Shown here: in pieces, positions 19,180-26,217 of the stretch | How the letters are laid out: the number at the start of each line of letters is the position of its first letter | How positions within the stretch are numbered: position 1 is the stretch's first letter | Source: Cyclostephanos tholiformis | Lineage: Eukaryota; Bacillariophyta; Thalassiosirophyceae; Thalassiosirales; Thalassiosiraceae | Direction of reading: 5' to 3' | DNA: 26,217 nt | Assembly (NCBI GenBank): GCA_036939975.1 | Contig: JALLPB010000364.1 | Span: forward strand, 1-26,217 | Translations under genes and position numbers: made by a program | The notes under the pieces: model-generated | The model's input: only the letters and a program-made list of their open reading frames with translations | What the model was told of the DNA's origin: nothing | The model's database searches: none

Positions 19180-19833
19180 TTACATGAGACTCCTCTCAGC
19201 CATAAGCGGTTCGAATCCAGGGCGCGGTGGTCCGTGCACAAAGTGATCTGTTGCATACAAAAATGTTGCAGTAGTAGAACCAGGAGGCAAATAGACGGAA
19301 GGAAACACAGTTCCTCTGAACTTAGAGATTTGGCCCCCGTCGTGTAGCTTCCCATTGAGATATAATTGAATCATTGGAATTTCACTTTGCTGTATCAACA
19401 CCCCAACAACGTCACCGTCTTTGAGGTTGGACACCGAACACATGAACTTAGTTCCGTGTTTCGAAGCTGGAACTGTAGATTCAGCTAGAATTTCATAGAA
19501 TTTCGAATTCCTCTTATTCGAAACCCCAAACATAATTGTTGAGCTAACAGCGTTGCTACTGGGAATGCGCATGTTAACACGCCATTCCCAATATGCTCGA
19601 TCTTGTTCTACGGGCACGTCCGCCAAGGCTAAACCATTTCCGCTCACTTCATTCATGAGATCGCCCGCTATATTAATTGACGGAGCCGACATTGCCGCAT
19701 CAATTGAGTGAACTTGCGGCACAGAGTCCCTGGACACTAGCTCAGCGTCATTTATTGAGTTTCCAGTGGTAACGCCTGAATCCATATCAAGGGAGGGCAT
19801 CAATCGTTTGATGAAAGAACAGCACTGCCCCAT
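19180..19833 (-). CDS. SPRYD7-like SPRY-domain protein with MGQCC lipidation motif
   Basis: This is a single-exon protein of 217 residues. A SPRY domain covers about 65-205. It has WEWRVNM, IMFGVS, the DGDVVGVLI strand, IQLYLNGK, FRGTVFPSVYLPP, and a C-terminal PPRPGFEPLMAERSLM. The last two blocks resemble the C-terminus of animal SPRYD7 (C13orf1), including its PPPGFE ending. SPRY domains are protein-interaction modules; SPRYD7's own function is not well defined. The N-terminus MGQCC fits dual N-myristoylation (Gly2) and palmitoylation (Cys4, Cys5), so membrane association is likely. The segment between it and the SPRY domain is Ser/Asp-rich and probably disordered. The initiator ATG is the first in frame and supports the lipidation reading. 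Confidence 0.85.
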   Translation of the reverse strand: MGQCCSFIKRLMPSLDMDSGVTTGNSINDAELVSRDSVPQVHSIDAAMSAPSINIAGDLMNEVSGNGLALADVPVEQDRAYWEWRVNMRIPSSNAVSSTIMFGVSNKRNSKFYEILAESTVPASKHGTKFMCSVSNLKDGDVVGVLIQQSEIPMIQLYLNGKLHDGGQISKFRGTVFPSVYLPPGSTTATFLYATDHFVHGPPRPGFEPLMAERSLM

Positions 19834-20319
19834 ATTGCTGATTCGTTGTCTTTTAAGATCGGTGCAAAAAACCCCCCAAAGATTGAATTCAATTCAGGAC
19901 CATGCATATTTCAAACCTCTGTAACTCGCCGAATATTAGTCCAAACCAAGAAAGTAGATAGCCTGCGGAACCGTCATAACAAGACGCATCGAATGATGTA
20001 TGGGTTGCCTAAGTAAAAAATGACTAAAAATAGGTCCTACGACAGGGTCAAAGTTAATATTAGATTTTAAATTACAGCCAAAAAAAAAAGTATTGAATTG
20101 ACCCCACTCAATCACCCCTCCGATCAGGCTCTCATCATGAGCTCATCACTGCCCTGCGAGGCAGCCTTACTCCCAACACACATGCGGATAAGGTTCCGGT
20201 CCTTTTATTGCTCTGGGGGGACCAGAACATACCTTTGGAATCGATTTTGTGGGGATCAAAAAACTCCACCAATTTGCCTCCCCCGTGACTTTCCTCCGTC
20301 ATCCCACACCCCCAAGCTG

Positions 20320-20529
20320 TCTCTTTTCTCCTATCCTACTCCCCCAATTGTCGCCAACAGTTGATTGTTGCTTTGTTGTCGTTTTATTCATCGTTGTCAC
20401 CATAATTCTCGTCGTCGTCGTCTTCGTCGTTGTCGTCATCGTCATCGTCATCGTTATTTCGTCATCGTCTCTTTCTCTCGTATCCTCCTCCCTAATTGTT
20501 GCCAACAGTTGATTGTTGCATTGTCGTCG
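20320..20529. repeat. Duplicated 62-bp segment flanking GTC/GTT microsatellite
   Basis: The segments 20320-20381 and 20468-20529 are similar copies 148 bp apart and share GCCAACAGTTGATTGTTGC. Between and after them are GTC, GTT and ATC trinucleotide runs reaching about 20601. Unequal exchange or slippage in the microsatellite would explain the duplication. Confidence 0.8.
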
Positions 20530-21083
20530 TCGTCTTCATCTTCATCCCCGTCGTCATCTTCCTCGTTATTTTCGTCGTCGTGGCCATCGTCATCGTCGTA
20601 GTCGAGTACGTTCTCATCACTCATCAAAATCGCAAAAAAACTCGTCGTTGTGGCCGTTTTTGCATTCCTTGATCGCCAATCGGAGGAATTGGATGAAACT
20701 AGGCCACGGCTACGTCGACCATGATGTTTGGATGGGGCGCGCACAGCCGGCCGCGACGAACAGGGGTCGGTAGACCAAATAAGACGACATCAATGTCCAC
20801 GATGTCGTCGTGTTGGAAATACCATGGTTTTGTGTAGTGTGAGAAGGAGGGATTGTATTCTACAGTACGTAATATAAATTCCTACGTGCAAACTCTGTTC
20901 CTCGCCAAAAAAAACAGATGGCCAAAAGGTATATCGATAGCGGCCACATTTCACCCCCAAAACCTCGGTCCGCTTAAGCCGCCACTTAACCGGGACATCT
21001 ACACACCATAGGGGCCATGTCGATTGACCCCCCGCCTCATACGGACCATTTTTGATGAAATGGCAGCCATCGGCCGCCGATTT

Positions 21084-21108
21084 GAATTCAATCCTTTTGA
21101 TTGAATTC
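21084..21108. repeat. 10-bp inverted repeat, 5-base spacer
   Basis: GAATTCAATC at 21084-21093 and GATTGAATTC at 21099-21108 form a perfect short hairpin. A related GATTGAATTCAATTC stretch lies near 19881. Function is unknown. Confidence 0.6.
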
Positions 21109-21606
21109 GGCTAACGCGCCCATGATGTGTGTGTAAAGTTGGATAAATTATTAGGTAGTTTGGCGATGTGTCATCTTCGTCAGATTCCCACATTCCCTCT
21201 GAACTCCCTCTCCGAACGAAAAAAATAATCTTCATAGGACCTTCATACAAATGAAGGTGGCATCTTATTTGTCAGAAATACGATCCAATTATTCCCATAC
21301 ACGTTCAAAAAAATCCAAATCCCACTACTGCATGCACCCCCTTGTTTTTTTTTAGAGTGCTAGTGTGTTCAGTGCACCTCGAAAGAAGCTCTATTATTTT
21401 ATTTATCATCATCGTTACACGGCATTGGTTCATTCATACAGTCATTGGATTTCATTTTTTTCGTTGAATCCACAACATTCTGCCTGCCTCAACGGCTTCG
21501 CTAGGCCCCACACCTCCTACAGCTCCGAGGCCCCCCAAAAATTCGATCCAAGAGTCAATCATCACAATCTCACTCCTCCCAACCAATCCCACCTTACACC
21601 AACGTC

Positions 21607-23436
21607 ATGCGGTGGCCGATCCTCCTGCCCTCCCTCTCGCTACTATTGCCCCGCCTCGCGACGGCGATCATTGGCCACGGCCCCAAGGGCATCCATCCCA
21701 TCACCGACCGGTACATCGCCGTCGTCGACTCGTCCATCGATGCCATCCTCATCGTTGACGGGCAGACCGGTGGCGCCGTCGTGGGACACGTTGTGCTCCA
21801 CGATTCCGCGAATGACGAAAATGTCGAGAAGTGGCTCAATCCGCTGAGCGTGGCCACGTGCGACGCGTGCAAGCACATTTTCGTAACGAACGAGAACATG
21901 CTCTTCGCGGTCGCGCTCGACAAGCCCCTCAAGGAGATGGCCGACTCGCACGACTTCTCGTCTCTGATCAAGGGCGTCGTACGTCCGTTCTGGCCGAAGG
22001 GATGGCCATCCGAGTATTCCGGCGACGGCGGACTGCGCGCGGTCTCGATCGCGAGCGACGGCTCCTCGGGATACGTCGGACACGCCGGCGCCGGCATATT
22101 CTCGTTCGATCCGCTCAATCCCACCGACAAGGACGAGGGCGCGAGGCAGGTCATATCGACCGGCGACGTCAAAATCGGAAAGGGCATCACCGGCCTCCAT
22201 CACACGTCGACCATGAGAAATCTCATCGTCACTCGGGAGAGGACGGTGCACATCGTCAAGATACGCGACGATGATGGGAGCAATCCGCTGGAATCCGGCT
22301 ATCCCGAGGCGTACGAGCTCGCCCTCGACTACCACTGCGATTACCTGTACAGCGATGACGATTCCGTCATCATGAGGTTCTTGGACACCGTCGTTATTAA
22401 CGATTACGCGTTCGTCATGGGACATCCGACTCACTCCACGAAGGCCATGCACAACGGCGTCGCGATATACCGCCTTACGTGGAACGAGGACGAGGAGGCA
22501 TGGCACAATTGCATCCAGGTCGCGGGGGACGGCCTACTCGAGGCCGGGTGGGTCGACGGCATCGGCAGGGCCTCGCGCTTCTCCAACACCGCGCGAGACA
22601 TGGCCATTCTGCCCCACTCGAAGTCTCACATAGTCGTCGTGGCGGACGTCGATAATCGCGCCCTTCGGTACGTGGACGTTACCATCCCGGTCGAATCGCA
22701 GGACGACAAGCTCGCGCACAAGGTCATGGTGTCGACGGTGGCGTACGACGAGGACCTGTACCAGGTGCTGTACGCGAAGGAGGAGCCGTGGACGAAGCTA
22801 ACGCCCGAGTCGGTCATGAATCAGGACGGAAAGAGCTACTACCACTCGGGGGAGGGTAGCCTGTACTCTATGACACTCGTGGACGCCCAGGACGAGTGCT
22901 CCCGCGTTGGACTCGGACGAGTTTGCACACTCCCCGAGATACGCGCGCGATTCTCTCGCGGGCAGTACCCAACCATCAAACCAAGCGACGGCGAGTGGAC
23001 GACCGTTTGGACCGCGGAGGGGTGCTCGTCGTGTCACCTCGAGTCACCCGGCAGGTGTCCCCTCACGGGGGGGGAGGATGACGAGAATGACTGGGGGTCG
23101 AACGTCAAGATGATCGCGACTTTCAGCCCGCGCATGGGTTTGCAGACGCAATGCGTCCCAATCGACGTGCCCGTTGACACCTTCTCCATGTGCTGCGGAA
23201 TCGGCGGTCCCGCGGTGTTGTCCTCGCAGGCCGCGAAGGAGGCCCAGAAGAAGGCGGGCATTTCCTTCGGGGTCATCATACCCCTGCTATTCATCGCCGC
23301 GGCGGCATACGGGGTTTACATTAGGAAGAGGGCTAAGCCGAGCTGGTGGCCCAAGTTCTTGAGGAGGGATTCGAGGGAGGAGACGGGACACGCCCCCCAC
23401 CGGGAGGTCGATCTGCGCGGACGGGATTATATTTAA
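21607..23436 (+). CDS. Secreted/type I membrane protein with NHL-like beta-propeller segment and Cys-rich domain
   Basis: This is a single-exon protein of 609 residues. A clear signal peptide (1-20, LLPSLSLLLPRLATA) is followed by a lumenal or extracellular part. Residues 306-358 read like an NHL repeat (AGDG...WVDGIGRASRFSNTARDMA...VVVADVDNRALRYVDV), and the repetitive beta-rich sequence before it suggests a propeller. A Cys-rich region (431-530; Cys431, 440, 473, 476, 484, 516, 529, 530) follows. One membrane span lies at about 551-571, then a basic 38-residue tail (IRKRAK). That is type I topology at the endomembrane system or cell surface. The gene is strikingly GC-rich compared with the 4-10 kb region. 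I know no named family for the whole architecture, so ligand and role are unknown. The first ATG begins the signal peptide directly. Confidence 0.85.
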   Translation: MRWPILLPSLSLLLPRLATAIIGHGPKGIHPITDRYIAVVDSSIDAILIVDGQTGGAVVGHVVLHDSANDENVEKWLNPLSVATCDACKHIFVTNENMLFAVALDKPLKEMADSHDFSSLIKGVVRPFWPKGWPSEYSGDGGLRAVSIASDGSSGYVGHAGAGIFSFDPLNPTDKDEGARQVISTGDVKIGKGITGLHHTSTMRNLIVTRERTVHIVKIRDDDGSNPLESGYPEAYELALDYHCDYLYSDDDSVIMRFLDTVVINDYAFVMGHPTHSTKAMHNGVAIYRLTWNEDEEAWHNCIQVAGDGLLEAGWVDGIGRASRFSNTARDMAILPHSKSHIVVVADVDNRALRYVDVTIPVESQDDKLAHKVMVSTVAYDEDLYQVLYAKEEPWTKLTPESVMNQDGKSYYHSGEGSLYSMTLVDAQDECSRVGLGRVCTLPEIRARFSRGQYPTIKPSDGEWTTVWTAEGCSSCHLESPGRCPLTGGEDDENDWGSNVKMIATFSPRMGLQTQCVPIDVPVDTFSMCCGIGGPAVLSSQAAKEAQKKAGISFGVIIPLLFIAAAAYGVYIRKRAKPSWWPKFLRRDSREETGHAPHREVDLRGRDYI

Positions 23437-23759
23437 ATACGAAAAAGGGCAGATGATAATAAATTCGATGTTCAGTCAGATAATTGGCACAGGACGAGCC
23501 GTCTTTGTTTGTATTTATATATGGCGTCCTTCTTCATGGGCGGAAGGGGGGTGGTTAGTAAAGCTTCGGGTGGAAGGATGATTTTTTTTTCATAGGCGTT
23601 GGTAGAAACCCTTGTAATAAGTAAGTAGTGGGATCTTCATTAAGTTTGCAACCAGGAATATTAATATTATAATGGAAAGTCAATTATGAGGAGAGGAGTA
23701 GACATCGAGTGTGGTCACGATTGATGCCAAAAAATCTGCCGAGTAAACCACTACATCGA
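23437..23759. other. Convergent intergenic spacer
   Basis: These 323 bp lie between the stop codons of the NHL-like gene and CDC27 and should hold both 3' UTRs. AATAAA at 23458-23463, 22 bases after the first stop, could be a polyadenylation signal. Nothing else was recognised. Confidence 0.5.
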
Positions 23760-26171
23760 TCAAAACACAGATACCTCGTCTTCCAAGTCCGGCTCATCTA
23801 ACCTGTCCATCGCCGCCTTGATAAGGTTATTATCCTTCGGATCAAGGTCCAACGCGGTCAGGAAGCACCGCATCGCTCTCGCCGGCTGCCCCAATCGTTT
23901 GTAGACCTTTCCCATGTTGAAGTGCACCGACGACTCCTTGGGAGCTGCCGATCGGACCTTCTCCAGCTCTAACAGGGCATCCTTCGGTCGATCGAGCGAC
24001 ATGAAGATGGTCGCTCGTTGGTAGTGCGCTTGGGGATTTCGAGGGTCCAGGCGAAATGCGCCAGAGAGCGTATCCAGGGCCTCCATCGTCTTGCCATTTT
24101 GATGCTGTCAGGTGGATCGACGGTCAGATATAAGAGTGGGGGAGTCAATGTTTAGTTGCAATTATTTGATCCAAGAAATAACATTGGCAAAAATCCGCCC
24201 TGGAACCCTCAATCATAGCAAAAGCAAAATAAAACTCCAAAAACAGAGCGGGGAAATGTCGATGCTTCTGCATACTTCATGGCTGACACAAACTTACCTG
24301 CGCCATTCCAAGGTGACAGTGAAGGACAGAGCTTTGAGAATTGATGTCCAATGCACGCTGGAAGTGATATTCGGCCAATTCGAACTTCTCTTGTCTAAAG
24401 TACTGTCTCGTCATTCGATACAACGAAAGGGAGGAGGAGGGTGATGATGATTAGGGGTGGGGGGCTCGGTGTGTCAGCGTTCATTTTCGCGTATATAATT
24501 CATTGAGTAAAAGAAGATTCCTCCCGCAGAATCATACAAAAACGTGCGTGAAACATTGCAACAACAATACTCACAATAGCGCCTAGGCCATACCAAGCAT
24601 TGTAATGCCGAGAATCTACCCTAATGGCATCGCGGTAGCACGATATTGCCTTATCAAAATCTTCGTTTGACGTGAATTCATGTCCGCAGAGTGTGTGCGC
24701 GTATGTATAGGAAGGATTCAACTGGATAGAACGACGGAAGAAGGTGATTGCCGTTTCATGCTCTTTTTGTAACGAGAAGCAGTTCCCAACCACGAACCAC
24801 GCCTCGGGCTTCATCCTATCAAAGGATATAGCCTGCTGTGCTAAATCAGAAAGTTCCACCTCCTTCTTCAGTTGCCACAAGGTGGTTGATAGAATGTCCA
24901 ATCCCTTGATTCGATGGGGTTCGATCCTTCGCATAATCTGAAGTGCACGCTCCGCATTTTGATAGTCGGACATTTCGAAATAGGCCTTGCCCATTTGGTG
25001 CTGTACCCATCCTGTATTGATCTGCTCTAATGGGAGTTTTCGGAACAGTTCAAGTGCATCCCGGGAACGATACTGCGTGCAGGAGCGAGTGATAAATGAA
25101 ACCGGAGCGTCAGAAGCACCGTGGAAGAAGAATCTCGCCGACTACTAGAAACCGGGAAAGATTAACATTCGAGCGCTACCCGCAATATCAAACACTTACC
25201 TGGCAGAGGCATTTATACGCCGCCCCCAGACCGCACAGCAATTCTAAGATCTTGCCAACGTGCTCACTTTTGGTCGTCATATCCTCGACGACTCCCAGCG
25301 TCGTACTAGTACGCCCAGCATCCTTCGTCGTCTTGGTCGTCTCCTGTTTCTTCGCGTACTCCTTCTTCGGCGACTTATTACGCGAGTCCTCCCCGTCGCC
25401 ATCGAGGTCATCGCTCGGCGAGAACAACGCGCGCTTCTCGGCCTTAACGGTGGACACGCCCACGTGGAACGGCACTGACGCATCGTCGTCGTCGTCGTCG
25501 ACGACTCCCCCCCCCACCTCCCCCCGCCGAGTCGAGGGATACGCCATCACGGGAGTGGACGAGAAGGTCAGCTCGGTTGCGAATCGAAGCTTCCTCTGCG
25601 TGGTGGGATTGTTATGATTCCGACTGCCACCGGGATGATGATCTACGGTCTCTGGACTTGGCTCGTAGGCGAGACCGGCCACGACGCGTCGCGCGCGGTC
25701 CAGGGCCTGATTGGCGTACACGATCGCGGACGCCGACGGCGAGTCGGCGTCATCATCGATGTCGTCGACGCGCGAGGTCAACGTCGGACACGGTGTCTCG
25801 ACGATGGCGGGCGTGGCGGCGAACAGGTTGGCGTGGGGCAGGCTATCGCCTCTCCCCCCCCTCCTCCCGCCCTGACCGCGCGTTGCGACCGTCGACGATG
25901 TCGCCGGCGGGAGATTGTAATTCGCCCCCCCCCCTCCACCTCCTCCCCCTCCTCCTCGTTCGTCGGCGTCCGTGTACGCCAATTGGGAATTATCGGTGTA
26001 GCCACCCATGTTCATCCGACCGAAGCCGACGTACGGGGTGGACGGCGTGCCGTATCTATTCAGTCGATGGCCATCTTGCGATTCCAACGATTGCCGTCGA
26101 TTATTATCATCGTCCCCCCCCGCGATGTTGATGGGATCGTCCACGGTCCCCTCGACGCCATCATCACCACC

Positions 26172-26211
<40 letters not shown>

Positions 26212-26217
26212 CCCCCC
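23760..26217 (-). CDS. CDC27: Anaphase-promoting complex subunit 3 (CDC27/APC3), 5' part beyond window
   Basis: APC3 is a TPR scaffold of the APC/C ubiquitin ligase and receives the IR tails of coactivators CDC20/CDH1 and APC10. The minus-strand exons are 25200 to beyond 26217, 24575-25072, 24298-24402 and 23760-24104. The GT-AG introns of 127, 172 and 193 nt are all in phase 0, giving 654 visible residues. The last three exons carry the C-terminal TPRs, with family blocks INTGWVQHQMGKAYFEMSDY, STTLWQLKKEVELS, AWFVVGNCFSLQKEHETAI, HYNAWYGLGAI/YFRQEKFELAEYHF, and PKESSVHFNMGKVYKRLGQP. The first visible exon is the disordered linker, rich in Gly and Asp, with several S/T-P sites including SPKK. 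The N-terminal TPRs lie outside the window. The reading frame continues through poly-Gly to the window edge, so the start codon is not in the window. Confidence 0.95.
26173..26210. repeat. 38-base C homopolymer inside the CDC27 linker
   Basis: An uninterrupted run of 38 C is followed by GCCCCCC to the window end. On the minus strand, in the CDC27 frame, it reads as Gly codons. Its length is uncertain in any sequencing technology, so the frame across it is not reliable. Confidence 0.9.

Larger units (their letters stand above)
19834..21606. other. 1.77-kb intergenic region with microsatellites, no supported gene
   Basis: It should contain the promoters of the SPRY gene (left edge) and of the NHL-like gene (right edge). 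Frames in the centre translate to runs of Asp or Thr and are products of the GTC-rich microsatellite. An ATG-free minus-strand open frame of about 106 codons (20793-21113) has no recognisable domain. Confidence 0.6.

Noticed and set aside
19201..19220. GGTTCGAATCC, resembling a tRNA B-box
   Set aside because: It lies inside the SPRYD7-like coding sequence (PPRPGFEP) and no cloverleaf or A-box surrounds it.
20299..20744. Frames encoding Thr/Met-rich and Asp/Glu-rich peptides
   Set aside because: They are translations of trinucleotide microsatellites and carry no non-repetitive conserved segment.
20793..21113. ATG-free minus-strand open frame of about 106 codons
   Set aside because: It has no start codon near its beginning, no recognised motif and no splice context that joins it to another exon.
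21643..22506. 287-codon minus-strand frame opposite the NHL-like gene
   Set aside because: It is a GC-driven antisense shadow. The plus frame has a signal peptide, membrane span and NHL-like repeat, while the antisense peptide is Arg/Asp/Val-rich without domains.
24923..24932. GGTTCGATCC, resembling a tRNA B-box
   Set aside because: It is in a CDC27 exon and no tRNA fold is possible nearby.
1..26217. CRISPR array, bacterial operon or phage features
   Set aside because: All confident genes are eukaryotic with spliceosomal introns, and no regularly spaced direct repeats of CRISPR type were seen.

Overview
This is a eukaryotic nuclear window, most likely from a diatom or a close stramenopile relative. 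The evidence is compact genes with small GT-AG introns (83 to 197 nt), tight convergent and divergent packing, and a reverse transcriptase whose motif B region (FGSNTSASSWEPF) I associate with diatom retroelements. One predicted membrane protein also has an N-terminus resembling a diatom signal plus transit peptide. The species assignment is inference, because no rRNA or organelle marker is present.

Layout. (1) Positions 1-4,317 hold a retroelement on the plus strand: the tail of an upstream ORF, a 901-codon reverse transcriptase/RNase H ORF, and an overlapping tyrosine-recombinase ORF in another frame. This is the coding plan of DIRS/Ngaro-type elements. (2) About 4.4-10.8 kb is gene-poor and AT-rich. 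It carries several small repeat structures: palindromes, a CCGGATAG hairpin family, a 45-bp direct repeat, a GCTTATCAG array, and a 250-bp segment with LTR-like ends. (3) From 10.8 kb onward the window is dense with genes. They are a triple CCCH zinc-finger protein (minus), Tudor-SN/SND1 (plus, 5 exons), an unrecognised C-terminally anchored protein (minus), the mitochondrial protease ATP23 (plus, 3 exons), an SPRYD7-like SPRY protein with an MGQCC N-terminus (minus), a secreted or type I membrane protein with an NHL-like segment (plus), and the C-terminal two thirds of the anaphase-promoting complex subunit CDC27/APC3 (minus, 4 exons visible). The last gene runs off the right edge through a 38-base C homopolymer.

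The host genes form no pathway. They are ordinary housekeeping functions: RNA binding and silencing, mitochondrial assembly, and cell-cycle ubiquitination. They are arranged as divergent pairs (CCCH/SND1; unknown membrane protein/ATP23) and convergent pairs (SND1/unknown; ATP23/SPRYD7; NHL protein/CDC27). A short element with 33-bp terminal inverted repeats sits in the shared promoter region between the unknown protein and ATP23.

The most interesting items are the RT/RNase H plus tyrosine-recombinase retroelement with intact catalytic residues, the short inverted-repeat element in a divergent promoter, the putatively plastid-targeted tail-anchored protein, the phased GCTTATCAG array, and the NHL/Cys-rich membrane protein.
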